Of a stretch of DNA of 64,000 bases, positions 34,527 to 43,401 are shown piece after piece. This stretch comes from Elusimicrobiota bacterium (GTDB lineage: Bacteria > Elusimicrobiota > Elusimicrobia > UBA1565 > JACRDR01): assembly GCA_016194745.1 (NCBI GenBank), contig JACQBA010000011.1:62001-126000 (forward strand), written 5' to 3'. Both the position numbers and the translations under genes were made by a program. The notes beneath the pieces were generated by a model. The model had not been told where the DNA came from, did no database searches, and saw nothing but the letters and a program-made list of their open reading frames with translations. The stretch's first letter is position 1. Each line of letters begins with the position of its first letter.

Positions 34527-35303
34527 TCAGCGCTCGACGGTGAAGAGGCCTTCGGTCAGCCAGATATTGTAGCTGGGATCCGGATGGTAGACGCTCAACT
34601 TGTGCTGCAGCTTGAAGCGATAGGTGCCGGCCCCGAGAGTCGCGACCGCGCGCTTGGTGAAATCGGTCCCGGCGTTCTCGACGAAGATCGCCCTGCCCGT
34701 ATACACGTCCGCGTACGGACCTCCGTCCTTCGACGCGAGAATCCGCGCCTGCGTGTAGCTCCGGTCGGAGGCGTCGCAGTAGTTGCAGTTGTAATTCCCG
34801 TTGAACGTCAAGATGACGCTCGACTCGCTCTGCAGCTTCAGCGGACCCGGGTCGCTGTTCGGGATGTCGATCCAATCGGTGCAGGAAAAACCGCTCTCGC
34901 AGCTGCCGCCTCCCCCCGCCCAGGCGATCGGCACCGCCGTCGACGCCATCGCGGACGTCTTCTTGGTCTTGCTGAGGCAGGCGCTTCCGTCGTTGAGGCA
35001 GAAATCGTCCGCGGCCGCGCCGCCTCTGACCTGCAGCTTGTGGTCCGGCGTCGCCGTCCCGATCCCCACGTTGCCGCCGTCCCGCGCGAACGTCGCCTGC
35101 TGGGTGGAGGTGAGGGACTTGTAGACGCCCAGCGGCGATGGGTAGTAGGTCGTCAGCGTCATCGTCTCGGAGGATAGCTCGAGGACGCCGCAGCAGAGGA
35201 GGAGCGCAGCGAGCCCGGCGCGCAAATGGCTCCTCGAGACGGAGACCCTCAGCTCAAAGGTCCCGCTCCGCTGCGCGCCCTTTTCCTTAATAGATCGGTC
35301 CAT
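34527..35303 (-). CDS. Secreted protein with TYYPSP / NVGIGT tail-fibre-like motifs
   Basis: 258 residues. After a hydrophobic segment (LRAGLAALLLCCGVLELSS) comes MTLTTYYPSPLGVYKSLTS, then GGNVGIGTATPDHKLQVRGG and a Cys-containing segment (FCLNDGSACLS). The GNVGIGT-xxP-xxKLxV block is the repeat seen in phage tail-fibre-like and chaperone-of-endosialidase proteins; the TYYPSP..VY form upstream of it is one I associate with Elusimicrobiota secreted proteins. The C-terminal half is beta-rich with Cys (GSCESGFSCTDW, NYNCNYCDAS) and may be a lectin- or tail-like domain. GGAGG lies upstream of the ATG. Function unknown; surface display likely. Confidence 0.75.
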   Translation of the reverse strand: MDRSIKEKGAQRSGTFELRVSVSRSHLRAGLAALLLCCGVLELSSETMTLTTYYPSPLGVYKSLTSTQQATFARDGGNVGIGTATPDHKLQVRGGAAADDFCLNDGSACLSKTKKTSAMASTAVPIAWAGGGGSCESGFSCTDWIDIPNSDPGPLKLQSESSVILTFNGNYNCNYCDASDRSYTQARILASKDGGPYADVYTGRAIFVENAGTDFTKRAVATLGAGTYRFKLQHKLSVYHPDPSYNIWLTEGLFTVER

Positions 35304-35395
35304 AGCCGCCTCCGTTGTCCGCCGTCGCCTTGAGCATACAAGGAATACCTGTGATTGTCCTGTGCCGGGCGGGTATAAATTGCTAGGAAGGCGTT

Positions 35396-36616
35396 ATGCG
35401 CCGCCCGGCCTGGCTTCGCCTCGGATGGCTGTTCGCGGCCTGCCTCGGCGCGGCCCAAGTGCCGGGCCCCGGCCCCCTGCGGCCGGTGGACGCGCGGCGC
35501 TGGGTCGCCGTGGGCGCGGAGACTACCGCTGCGCGGTCTCGGGCGTCGGCCGCGGGGCTCGCGGTAGAGGAGATTTTTCCAGGCTACGTCACCGGCGTCA
35601 TCGCGGGAGACGACCTGCCGCGCCTGAGGGCGGCCGGTCTCACGGTGCTGCGCGAGGCGCCGCTCGAAGATCACCTCAAGGCGTTCCCGCCACGCGACAA
35701 GGCCTACCACGACTACGCCGGCGTCGTCGCCGAGCTGCGCGCGGTCGCCGAGTCGAGCGGCGGCGGCGCCTCGCTCCTATCGGCCGGCAAGAGCTTCGGC
35801 GGGCGAGACATCCCGGCGATCCGCTTCAACGCGGACGCGGCGGGCGATGCGCCGAGCGCCAAACCGGGGCTGCTTCTCGTGGGAACCCACCACGCCCGGG
35901 AGCATCTGTCCACGGAGACGCCGCTCCTCCTCGCGCGCTGGCTCGTCGAGCACCGCGGCGACGCGGCGGTCAAGAAGGTCCTCGAGACGCGCGACGTGTT
36001 TATCGTGCCGATCCTCAATCCCGACGGCTCGGAATACGACATCGAGACCGGGACCTACCGCGCGCACCGCAAAAACACGCGGCCCAACGGCGACAACACG
36101 ATCGGCGTAGACCTGAACCGCAACTACGAGTCCCACTGGTGCGAGTCCGGGGCGTCGCGCCACCCTGGATCCGAGACGTTCTGCGGCCCCGCCGCGTTCT
36201 CCGAGCCGGAGTCCCGCGCGCTGCGCGACTTCGTCGCCGCACGCGGGAACCTCCGGACGATGGTGAGCTTTCACACCTTCGGCGAGAGCATCCTCTACCC
36301 GTGGAGCTGGGGATCGGAGCGCATCGCGGACGCCAGGGCTCTCGAGGCGTACGTCGCGATGGCCAAGCGCATGTCCGAGTGGACCGGCTACTCGTACAAG
36401 CAGTCGGCCGAGCTCTACCCCTCGAGCGGCGACACCTGCGACTGGGCGTGGGACGCACGCAAGATCTTTTGCTTCACCTTCGAGCTCGGGCCGCGCTCGT
36501 CCTCCGACGGCGGCTTCTACCCCGGCCCCGACCTCATCGCCCCGACCGTCGCCAAGAACGCGCTGGTCCTCCTCTACCTCGCCGAGGCCGCCGGCGATCC
36601 GTACGTCGCGCGGTAG
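35396..36616 (+). CDS. Secreted zinc carboxypeptidase (M14 family)
   Basis: 406 residues with a short signal peptide (LRLGWLFAACLGAAQ), a propeptide-like segment (about 30-100) and the M14 domain. Zinc ligands are H166 and E169 (HHARE) and H293 (SFHTFGE). Substrate-binding NRNY is at 241-244, the Tyr is at 341 (ELYPSSGD) and the catalytic Glu is E363 (FTFELG). The pattern fits carboxypeptidase T/A-type enzymes that remove C-terminal residues from peptides. It lies 29 bases before the double ATP-grasp gene on the same strand, but that gene has its own promoter. AGGAAGG precedes the ATG, and TATAAA at 35374-35379 may be the -10. Confidence 0.93.
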   Translation: MRRPAWLRLGWLFAACLGAAQVPGPGPLRPVDARRWVAVGAETTAARSRASAAGLAVEEIFPGYVTGVIAGDDLPRLRAAGLTVLREAPLEDHLKAFPPRDKAYHDYAGVVAELRAVAESSGGGASLLSAGKSFGGRDIPAIRFNADAAGDAPSAKPGLLLVGTHHAREHLSTETPLLLARWLVEHRGDAAVKKVLETRDVFIVPILNPDGSEYDIETGTYRAHRKNTRPNGDNTIGVDLNRNYESHWCESGASRHPGSETFCGPAAFSEPESRALRDFVAARGNLRTMVSFHTFGESILYPWSWGSERIADARALEAYVAMAKRMSEWTGYSYKQSAELYPSSGDTCDWAWDARKIFCFTFELGPRSSSDGGFYPGPDLIAPTVAKNALVLLYLAEAAGDPYVAR

Positions 36617-36630
36617 CGCCCGAGCGTACG

Positions 36631-36639
36631 TGGTATAAT
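36631..36639 (+). promoter_or_regulatory. Extended -10 promoter, leaderless ATP-grasp gene
   Basis: TGGTATAAT at 36631-36639 is a consensus extended -10. Only 6 bases separate it from the ATG at 36646, so the transcript should start at or next to the A of the start codon. No ribosome-binding site is present. Confidence 0.65.
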
Positions 36640-36645
36640 CACACC

Positions 36646-39117
36646 ATGGCCACTCTCGAGTCGCACGCCGAGACCAACGGCGCGGCGGCCGCCTTCAAGA
36701 CGAAGACCGTTCTCGTCGTCAATGCCGGAAGCCCCAAGGCGCGCTTCATCTTCCAAAAACTGAAGTCCCTCGACCTCCACATCGTGCTCCTGCAGAAGGA
36801 GAACAACTGGGCCTCCCGCTACGCCGACTCGGTCATCGTCGCCGACCCGCGGGACGAAGCCGAATGCCTCGCGCAGATCGAAGAGCACTTGAAGGGCTCG
36901 AAGGTCGACGGGGCGCTCACCTTCTGGGAGGACGACATCCCTCTGATGGCGGCGGCGTGCGAGCGCTTCGGCTGGATCGGCCAGCCTCGCGAGGCGGCCC
37001 TCAACTGCCGCAACAAGCTCCGCACGCGCAAGGCGATGGAGGCGCACCGCCTGCAGCGCTATTCGACTCCATTCGCCCAGATCAAATCGCTCAAGGACCT
37101 CCAGCGAGAGACCGCGCGGATCGGCTATCCGTGCGTGCTCAAGCCGGCCTGGGGAGCCGAGAGCCAGTTCGTCGTGCGGCTCGAGAATTACGACGAGGCG
37201 AAGAACGCCTTCGAGTATCTGCAGGCGAACGTCTCGCCGAAGTTCGACGCGATCTACACCTACGGCACCGAGATCCTCCTGGAGCGCTACATCGACGGCG
37301 CCGAAGTCGATGTCGACATGCTGCTGCAGGACGGCGTGCTCAAGTTCTACGCCTTCACCGACAACTTCCCCACCAAGGAGCCCTTCTTCATCGAGACGGG
37401 CGACGCGATGCCGTCCCGCCACGAGAGCTCCGACCTCGACGCCGTGCTCGCCATGGCCAAGGAGGCCGTCGCGGCGCTCGGCCTCAAGAACGGCACGGTG
37501 CACCTGGAGGCCCGCATTTCGCCCGACGGCCCTAAGCTCATCGAGGTCAACGCGCGCATGGGCGGCGACTACATTTACGATTGGGTCAAGACGGTGTGGC
37601 GCGTAGACCTGATCGAGGAATCGCTCCGCGTCGCGCTCGGGATGCAGAGTCAGCCCAATCCGCCGAGCGAGGCGCTCACCCATCTCGTCGGCAGCTACAT
37701 CATCCCGTCCTCCTCGGGCGTCATCAGCGGCGTCAGCCTGCCGTACCACGCCGACAAGACCGATTACTCCGAGAAGATCCACGATATCTCCCTACTCAAG
37801 GAGCTCGGCGACCCCGTACTCGTGCCGCCGGAAGGTTTCGAGGCCATCGGCTGGGTCGTCGGCCAGGGACGCACGTACGCCGAGGCGGAGGAGAACCTCC
37901 ACGACGCGATGCAGGGCGTCCATATCTCCATCGCGCGCTTCGACTCGACGTCCACGATCGGCAAGACCCGCCGCCGCAACAGGTTCAACGCCGCGCAAGT
38001 GGCGCGCCGCCGCATCCAGCAGTCGGCCCGGCTCGAGAAGATCCGCGGCGTGGATCCCGGAGACCTTTCCAAGCTCCACATCGGCATCCTCTGCAACAAA
38101 TACGAGGAAGCGGCCGAAGGCGAGGATTCCGAGTCGCACGTCCACCAGGACCTGACCTCCGTCGGACTGAACATCCAGAAGGCGATGGAGTCGAAGGGAC
38201 GCCGCGTCACCTTCTTCGACATGAACGAGACGCCGCTCCCGTTCGACAAGATCGCGGAAGCCAACGTCGACATCGTCTTCAACGTCTGCGAGCGCATCAA
38301 CAACTCCTCGCTGCTCGAGCCCCACGCGGCGGCCATCCTCGACTGCCTCGGCGTTCCCTATACGGGCTCGAACCCCTCGACCCTGGCCCTCTGCATCGAC
38401 AAGATCAAGGTGAAGAAGATCCTCGAGTACCACCAGCTCCCGACGCCGCGCTTCGACTACGTGTTCAGCTCGGACGAGCAGATCCGCGACGACCTGCGCT
38501 ATCCCCTCATCGTCAAGCCGGCGAACACGGACAACTCGATCGGCATCTCGAATAAATCCGTCGTCTCGAGCCCGAAGGAGCTGAAAGACCAGGTGCACTC
38601 GATCATCAAGGAATACAAGCGCCCCGTCCTGATCGAGGAGTACATCGAGGGAGACGAGGTGGACGTGAGCATCCTCGGAAACGAGGAGCGCGTGAAGGTC
38701 CTGCCGCTCTCGCGCAGCCTCTTCGACGACATGCCCGCCGGCGCCTGGCACATCTATCCGTTCAAGGCGAAGTGGTCGGACGACCCGGTCTACAACAAGA
38801 TCAAGGTCGAGCGCCCGGCGAAGTACTCGCAGAAGCTCACCGCGCTCATCTCCGAGATCTGCCTCGACGCCTACAACATCTTCGACTGCCATGATTACGC
38901 GCGCATCGAGGTGCGCGTCGACAAGTTCGGCAATCCCTACATCCTCGAGATCAACCCCAACCCGTCGATCAACCGCAACGACTGCGTCCCGGCCTGCGCG
39001 GAGGTGATCGGCATGGACTACGAGGCGTTCATCGAGGAGATCCTGCGCGAGGCGATCTTTCGCTACCGCGCGCGGCCGCCGTACTACCACCTGCAGAGCG
39101 CGCTCGTCACCCTTTAG
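36646..39117 (+). CDS. Double ATP-grasp ligase (carboxylate-amine ligase plus D-Ala-D-Ala-ligase-like)
   Basis: 823 residues in two halves. Residues about 20-400 are a carboxylate-amine-ligase-type ATP-grasp: TVLVVNAGSPKARFIFQKL, GYPCVLKPAWGAES, ILLERYIDGAEVDVDML and the metal site LIEVNARMGGDYI. Residues about 470-823 are a D-alanine-D-alanine-ligase-like ATP-grasp: LHIGILCNKYEE, VDIVFNVCERINNSSLLEP, GVPYTGSNPSTLALCIDK, YPLIVKPANTDNSIGIS, LIEEYIEGDEVDVSIL and ILEINPNPSINRND. Both halves keep nucleotide and metal motifs. It may make an amide or peptide-like product in two steps; substrates cannot be read off. The ATG immediately follows an extended -10 promoter. Confidence 0.9.
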   Translation: MATLESHAETNGAAAAFKTKTVLVVNAGSPKARFIFQKLKSLDLHIVLLQKENNWASRYADSVIVADPRDEAECLAQIEEHLKGSKVDGALTFWEDDIPLMAAACERFGWIGQPREAALNCRNKLRTRKAMEAHRLQRYSTPFAQIKSLKDLQRETARIGYPCVLKPAWGAESQFVVRLENYDEAKNAFEYLQANVSPKFDAIYTYGTEILLERYIDGAEVDVDMLLQDGVLKFYAFTDNFPTKEPFFIETGDAMPSRHESSDLDAVLAMAKEAVAALGLKNGTVHLEARISPDGPKLIEVNARMGGDYIYDWVKTVWRVDLIEESLRVALGMQSQPNPPSEALTHLVGSYIIPSSSGVISGVSLPYHADKTDYSEKIHDISLLKELGDPVLVPPEGFEAIGWVVGQGRTYAEAEENLHDAMQGVHISIARFDSTSTIGKTRRRNRFNAAQVARRRIQQSARLEKIRGVDPGDLSKLHIGILCNKYEEAAEGEDSESHVHQDLTSVGLNIQKAMESKGRRVTFFDMNETPLPFDKIAEANVDIVFNVCERINNSSLLEPHAAAILDCLGVPYTGSNPSTLALCIDKIKVKKILEYHQLPTPRFDYVFSSDEQIRDDLRYPLIVKPANTDNSIGISNKSVVSSPKELKDQVHSIIKEYKRPVLIEEYIEGDEVDVSILGNEERVKVLPLSRSLFDDMPAGAWHIYPFKAKWSDDPVYNKIKVERPAKYSQKLTALISEICLDAYNIFDCHDYARIEVRVDKFGNPYILEINPNPSINRNDCVPACAEVIGMDYEAFIEEILREAIFRYRARPPYYHLQSALVTL

Positions 39118-39121
39118 GCCG

Positions 39122-39171
39122 AAACGCGGCGGCCCGGGCTAGGCGAAGCCGCCGGGCCCGGGCCGCGTTTT
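39122..39171. terminator. Terminator between convergent genes
   Basis: AAACGCGGC (39122-39130) pairs with GCCGCGTTT (39162-39170), and CCGGGC (39134-39139) with GCCCGG (39156-39161), leaving a 3-base bulge. The plus strand ends in TTTT; the minus strand also ends in T, so it can act both ways. Confidence 0.75.
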
Positions 39172-39183
39172 GCGTCCTTCTGA

Positions 39184-39681
39184 TTACTTAGGCAGATTCA
39201 ACCGGCACGAGTAGTCCGTCGCGCGTCCCCGGAAGGACTGCGTGCAGGACAACCCGCCGATGAACTTCGAGCAGGGGCCGCCGATCGAGGGCGCGCAGTT
39301 CGCCTGCACGTCCTTGAGCGCGTTCCAAATGGCCTGCGCGTTATGGACCTGGTTCAGCCGGCAGGAAGCGCTGATGAGCCTGCCCGCGCGGAGATCGGTG
39401 TGCGTCGCGCACCGCAACCCGCTCTCCTGCCTGTTGCCGGTGTTCACGTCGCCGACCAGCTTGACGCACGTCGGAAAGGCCGACCGGTCGCACCGCCCGT
39501 GCACCTTCAGGGCGTCGTAGATCCTCTTCGCCATCCCGTTATTCCGATCCCGGATGGCCTGTACCGAGCGCGAAACGCCCTGCTCGACCTGAGCGACGAA
39601 TTCCAGCTCGCCGGCCGCGTACGCGGTCCCGGCAGTGGCGAGGACCGCCACGGCCAACAACGACTTGAGCGACATCTTCAT
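39184..39681 (-). CDS. Small secreted Cys-rich protein, unknown family
   Basis: 165 residues with a signal peptide (SLKSLLAVAVLATAGTAYA). The mature part contains eight Cys spaced through it (GRCDRS, PTCVKL, LRCATH, ASCRLN, ANCAPS, GPCSKF, LSCTQS, YSCRLN), so up to four disulfides. The segments GLRCATHTDLRAG and GLSCTQSFRGRATD look like two halves of an internal duplication, each followed by a SCRLN block. Family unknown. GGGAGGGG precedes the ATG. Confidence 0.78.
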   Translation of the reverse strand: MKMSLKSLLAVAVLATAGTAYAAGELEFVAQVEQGVSRSVQAIRDRNNGMAKRIYDALKVHGRCDRSAFPTCVKLVGDVNTGNRQESGLRCATHTDLRAGRLISASCRLNQVHNAQAIWNALKDVQANCAPSIGGPCSKFIGGLSCTQSFRGRATDYSCRLNLPK

Positions 39682-39814
39682 TGAACCCCTCCCTGCGCCC
39701 GCGGTCCGCGAGCCCTGACGGGCACCGGCCGCGGGACGTCTATGAAACGGATGCTATCAATCCTCCGCCGAACGAAGCATAAGTCGAACGGCACCCTGGG
39801 CGAGGTCTTAAGTC

Positions 39815-41443
39815 CTAGCGGCGGATGGACCTAGGGGAGGCCGGGCGCAGCGGCGAGTGCCGCGAGATGTACCCCGCCAGGATGTCCCGGTCGATGTCGC
39901 GCAGCGTCACTTTGTCGCGGAGCGGCAGGAACTGCGCGTTGAAGGAATCTATCGCGCCGGAATAGAGCCGGTCGTCGTCGAGCGGCTCGCCGTTCACCGA
40001 CGCCGACAGAAGCGCCCTCCCTCCATCCGGACCGGGGCCGTGGACCGCCTCGATCCCGGAATACTGGCAGCGGTACGCGCCGGGCACTTCGCATCCGCGA
40101 AGATACGCCCGCAGATCGGAGCCCTTGATCTTGAAGGTCAGGACCGAATTCTCGAACGGCGCCACCATGAACACATCCTTATAGGTGATCTCTCCCGCCT
40201 TGAGCGTGGATCGGACGCCGAAGGAGCCCGCGAGCGCGATCTCGACGCCGCCGGCCGCCCGCATCGAATCGGTGACGAGGGAGCCCATCGCGGTGACGCC
40301 GGTAATCTCCCCCGACGGCCCCTCGTGCCGCAGATCGTCCGACGCGCGGCCGACCACGCGCTGGATCTCGGGCCCGAGGTCCTCCTCGGCCTTCGCAAGC
40401 TCAGCCAGTATCTCGGGATCTGGAGGATACGCCGCGGGATCGAGCGCCAAGAGCGTCGCCTTCGCCTCGAGCAGCCGCTTGGTGCGCCGGTCGACCGTGA
40501 TCTCGATCCGGTAGACGTTGCGCAGCATGCCATCGGTCTGCGTCACCACGACCGTACGCCCGTCGGAAGTGCGCACGTAAGGATCGGTCACGTTCACGTG
40601 CACATGGCCGCCCAAGATCATGTCGATGCCAGGCACCGCCTCCGCGAGCGCGATGTCGCCCTCGTGCGAGAGCTTGAACACGCGCTCCCCCGCTTTCTCG
40701 ATCCCAAGATGGGTGACCGCGATGACCATGTCCGCGCCCGCCTTGCGCAGGATGGACGACATCGTCCGAGCATGGCCGAGGACGGGCTCCACGGTCAGAT
40801 AATCCATGCGCCCCGCCGCGAGCATCTTCGGCGTGTCCGGCGAGAGAAGCCCCAAAAGCCCGATGCGGAAGCCCGGCATCGGCTGCAGGAATTGGGGCAT
40901 GTTCATCATGATGTCCCGTTCCCTGATATCCGCGGCAGAGATCAAGCCGTCGGCGCCAAGGATGTTGTGCCCAAGGAAGGTGAATTTCGCTTCCTCCAGC
41001 AGTTCGTACAGATTCGCTTCTCCCCAGTCGAAGTCGTGGTTGCCGATGACGGCTGCGGAGAGCCCGAGCCGGTTGAAGAAGGGAATGATGGCCTTTCCCT
41101 TGGACAGCGAGCCGAGCGGCGTGCCCTGCGCCCAGTCCCCCGAATCGATCCAAAACCACTTGCGCGTCTCACGCTTGAGCAGCGTCGATAGGGAAGCGAT
41201 GCCGCCGGTCGCGTTCTGCCGGAGCGCGGGGTTGGCGGGCCGCGGCGCGAGCTGCCCGTGGATATCGTTGGTGTGGTAGATGACGAACGTCGTCGGATCG
41301 GCGTCGGCCGGCGGCACGGACAGGACGACGGGCCCGACACGACCTTGCTCATAGGCTTGCGACAGATCGGATTCGGCGCCGGACCGCCGGACCGCCGCCG
41401 CGGCGACGATGAGCGCCGCGAATACTGCAGTTGCCCTCCGCAT
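39815..41443 (-). CDS. Secreted 5'-nucleotidase/UshA-like metallophosphoesterase
   Basis: 542 residues with a signal peptide (AVFAALIVAAAAVRRSGA). The metallophosphatase domain (about 50-310) has YHTNDIHGQL, DSGDWAQGTP, VIGNHDFDWGE, VTHLGIEKAG and MILGGHVHVN. The C-terminal 5'-nucleotidase domain (about 340-520) has AMGSLVTDSMR, VRSTLKAGEITYKDVF and PFENSVLTFKIKG. It should hydrolyse nucleotides or related phosphoesters outside the cytoplasm. The ATG at 41443 follows GGGGGGAAG. A GGTCTTAAG-containing 3' element overlaps its stop. Confidence 0.93.
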   Translation of the reverse strand: MRRATAVFAALIVAAAAVRRSGAESDLSQAYEQGRVGPVVLSVPPADADPTTFVIYHTNDIHGQLAPRPANPALRQNATGGIASLSTLLKRETRKWFWIDSGDWAQGTPLGSLSKGKAIIPFFNRLGLSAAVIGNHDFDWGEANLYELLEEAKFTFLGHNILGADGLISAADIRERDIMMNMPQFLQPMPGFRIGLLGLLSPDTPKMLAAGRMDYLTVEPVLGHARTMSSILRKAGADMVIAVTHLGIEKAGERVFKLSHEGDIALAEAVPGIDMILGGHVHVNVTDPYVRTSDGRTVVVTQTDGMLRNVYRIEITVDRRTKRLLEAKATLLALDPAAYPPDPEILAELAKAEEDLGPEIQRVVGRASDDLRHEGPSGEITGVTAMGSLVTDSMRAAGGVEIALAGSFGVRSTLKAGEITYKDVFMVAPFENSVLTFKIKGSDLRAYLRGCEVPGAYRCQYSGIEAVHGPGPDGGRALLSASVNGEPLDDDRLYSGAIDSFNAQFLPLRDKVTLRDIDRDILAGYISRHSPLRPASPRSIRR

Positions 41444-41612
41444 GAACTTCCCCCCCAAGCGGGAGAGGGGGCCCGCCTGCATCACGAATCATACCACCGA
41501 GCGTCGCGACCCCTAGGGGACCTTCGGGCAGTTGTCGACGGGCAATCGGCCGCCCGGATTTGGTCCCTTCGTCCCACGGGGTTTCGCCCCCGCCCGCGGG
41601 GTTCGCCGAACT

Positions 41613-41621
41613 TGGTATCAT
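41613..41621 (+). promoter_or_regulatory. Extended -10 before the response regulator
   Basis: TGGTATCAT matches TGn-TATCAT. It overlaps the ATG at 41620 and ends 10 bases before the ATG at 41632, favouring the latter as start. Confidence 0.45.
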
Positions 41622-41631
41622 GTCGCCTTCG

Positions 41632-42009
41632 ATGGCACTCATCATGGTCGCCGACGACGCGCCCGACATCTGCGTGCTTCTCAAGGAGATGCTGCAGACG
41701 CGGGGGCACCAAGTTCTAACCGTGTCGGACGGGATTCAGATGATCGAAAAAGCCAAGGATTGGAAGCCCCATTTGATCATCGCCGACCTGATGATGCCGG
41801 GCGCCTACGGTTCGGCGGCGTACAAATCGCTCCTTTCCGACCAGACCACGGCCGGCATCCCCGTCATCTTCCTGACGGCCGCCGAGCCGGCCGCCGCGCG
41901 CCGCGTCGTCCCCGAATCCCCCAAGACGCGCCTCATGTTCAAGCCGGTGGACTTCAAGGCGCTTCACGCGACGATCCAGGAGCTGCTGGGGCCGGAAAAG
42001 GCGCCGTAA
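41632..42009 (+). CDS. Single-domain response regulator
   Basis: 125 residues from ATG 41632 (MALIMVADDAPD); an ATG at 41620 would add MSPS but overlaps the likely -10. The receiver keeps the acidic pair (VADDAPD), the phospho-Asp in LIIADLMMPG, the Thr in VIFLTAAE and the Lys in LMFKPVD. There is no output domain, so it acts by protein contact. It lies 7 bases before the NADH dehydrogenase gene, likely one transcript. No kinase is nearby. A link to respiratory control is a guess based on position. Confidence 0.88.
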   Translation: MALIMVADDAPDICVLLKEMLQTRGHQVLTVSDGIQMIEKAKDWKPHLIIADLMMPGAYGSAAYKSLLSDQTTAGIPVIFLTAAEPAAARRVVPESPKTRLMFKPVDFKALHATIQELLGPEKAP

Positions 42010-42016
42010 GTCCCTC

Positions 42017-43270
42017 GTGGACCGCCCGCGCGTCGTCATCGTCGGAGCCGGGTTCGGAGGACTGCGCTGCGCGCGCAGCCTCTCCGGAGCGCCCGCGGAC
42101 GTGCTGCTGCTCGACCGCAACAACTACCACCTGTTCGCGCCGCTGCTGTATCAAGTCGCGAGTTCCCTCCTGAACCCCAGCGACATCGCCTATCCGATCC
42201 GCGCGGTATTCCGCGACGGCGGCAACGTGCGCTTCCGGATGGCCGAAGCGACGGGCGCCGATCTCGACGCGGGGCGCGTCCAATTGTCCGACGGCTCCGC
42301 GGTGCCGTACGATTACCTGGTCCTCGCCGCGGGCAGCGAGACGAACTTCTTCGGCCTCCAATCGGTCGGCCGCTCCGCGTGGGGCATGAAGGACCTGCCG
42401 GAGGCGTTGGCCTTGCGCAACCACGTGCTGCGGTGCTTCGAGAGCGCCGCGCGGGAGCCCTCCGCGCACGCGCGCGCCCCGTGGCTCACGTTCGTCGTTG
42501 CGGGCGGAGGCCCCACGGGCGTGGAGTACGCGGGCGCGCTCGCGGAGCTGGTCCGGCTCGTGCTCGGCCGTGATTACCCCGAACTCTCGGCGGGGGACGT
42601 GCGCATCCTGCTCGTCGAGGGATTGGACCGCCTCTTTCCGACGTTCCCTCCCGCCCTGGGCGAGAAGGCGCGCGCGCGCCTGGAGTCGCTCGGCGTCGCC
42701 GTCCGGCTGCGCGCGCGCGTCCTCGACGCCGACGCGGACCGCGTCCGCCTGTCGGACGGCGAGGCGGTGCCGGCGCGCACGCTCGTGTGGGCGGCGGGCG
42801 TCAAAGCCGCGGGGCTCGCCGCCGCGCTCCACGCGCCGCGCAGCCGCAGCGGGCGCATCGAAGTGGACGAGTTTCTGCGCGTGAAGGGACGCGAGCGGGT
42901 CTACGCGATCGGGGACCTCGCGTCGTTCCAGCAGGACGGCCGGGAGATCCCCATGATCGCCGCGCCCGCCATGCAGCAGGCACGGCACGCGGCCGGCAAC
43001 ATCCGCGCCTCGCTCGAAGGGCGGCCCCCGGCTCCCTTCCATTATAAGGACCGGGGGATGATGGCCACGATCGGCCGAAACGCCGCCGTCGCCCAGATCG
43101 GGCGCCTCTCCCTCGCCGGATTCGCGGGCTGGATCGCGTGGCTGTTCGTGCACCTGTACTTCCTCATCGGCTTTCGAAACCGCCTCGTCGTCCTGCTCGG
43201 CTGGGCCTGGAACTACCTCCGGCACGACCGCCCCATCCGGCTCATCACGCGCGCCGGCGACCGCGACTAG
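42017..43270 (+). CDS. ndh: Type II NADH:quinone oxidoreductase
   Basis: 417 residues from a GTG. FAD-binding GxGxxG is VIVGAGFGGLRCA (7-19); NADH-binding is VVAGGGPTGVEYAGAL; the second FAD block is VYAIGDLASF. The quinone/membrane part is in the C-terminus (GWIAWLFVHLYFLIGFRNRL), where an amphipathic and hydrophobic stretch attaches it to the inner membrane. It passes electrons from NADH to quinone without pumping protons. LLLDRNNYHLFAPLLYQVA near residue 31 is the usual NDH-2 signature. Co-directional with and 7 bases after a response regulator. Confidence 0.93.
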   Translation: MDRPRVVIVGAGFGGLRCARSLSGAPADVLLLDRNNYHLFAPLLYQVASSLLNPSDIAYPIRAVFRDGGNVRFRMAEATGADLDAGRVQLSDGSAVPYDYLVLAAGSETNFFGLQSVGRSAWGMKDLPEALALRNHVLRCFESAAREPSAHARAPWLTFVVAGGGPTGVEYAGALAELVRLVLGRDYPELSAGDVRILLVEGLDRLFPTFPPALGEKARARLESLGVAVRLRARVLDADADRVRLSDGEAVPARTLVWAAGVKAAGLAAALHAPRSRSGRIEVDEFLRVKGRERVYAIGDLASFQQDGREIPMIAAPAMQQARHAAGNIRASLEGRPPAPFHYKDRGMMATIGRNAAVAQIGRLSLAGFAGWIAWLFVHLYFLIGFRNRLVVLLGWAWNYLRHDRPIRLITRAGDRD

Positions 43271-43401
43271 GCCCTCCTAGGCCCCTCCTTTACCGTACTT
43301 TTACAATCCCGACATTCGCATGTAACCTCCCGGGGCTTAGGTATTAATGCGGGCGTGCGATGGGTGGAGCCGCGTCGCTAAGCCGTAAGGAGGCCACTAT
43401 C

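Noticed and set aside
43330..43400. Possible c-di-GMP riboswitch before the coiled-coil gene
   Set aside because: The stretch has GGAGCCGCG and CTAAGCCG that recall the riboswitch, but the conserved core and tetraloop receptor are not there.
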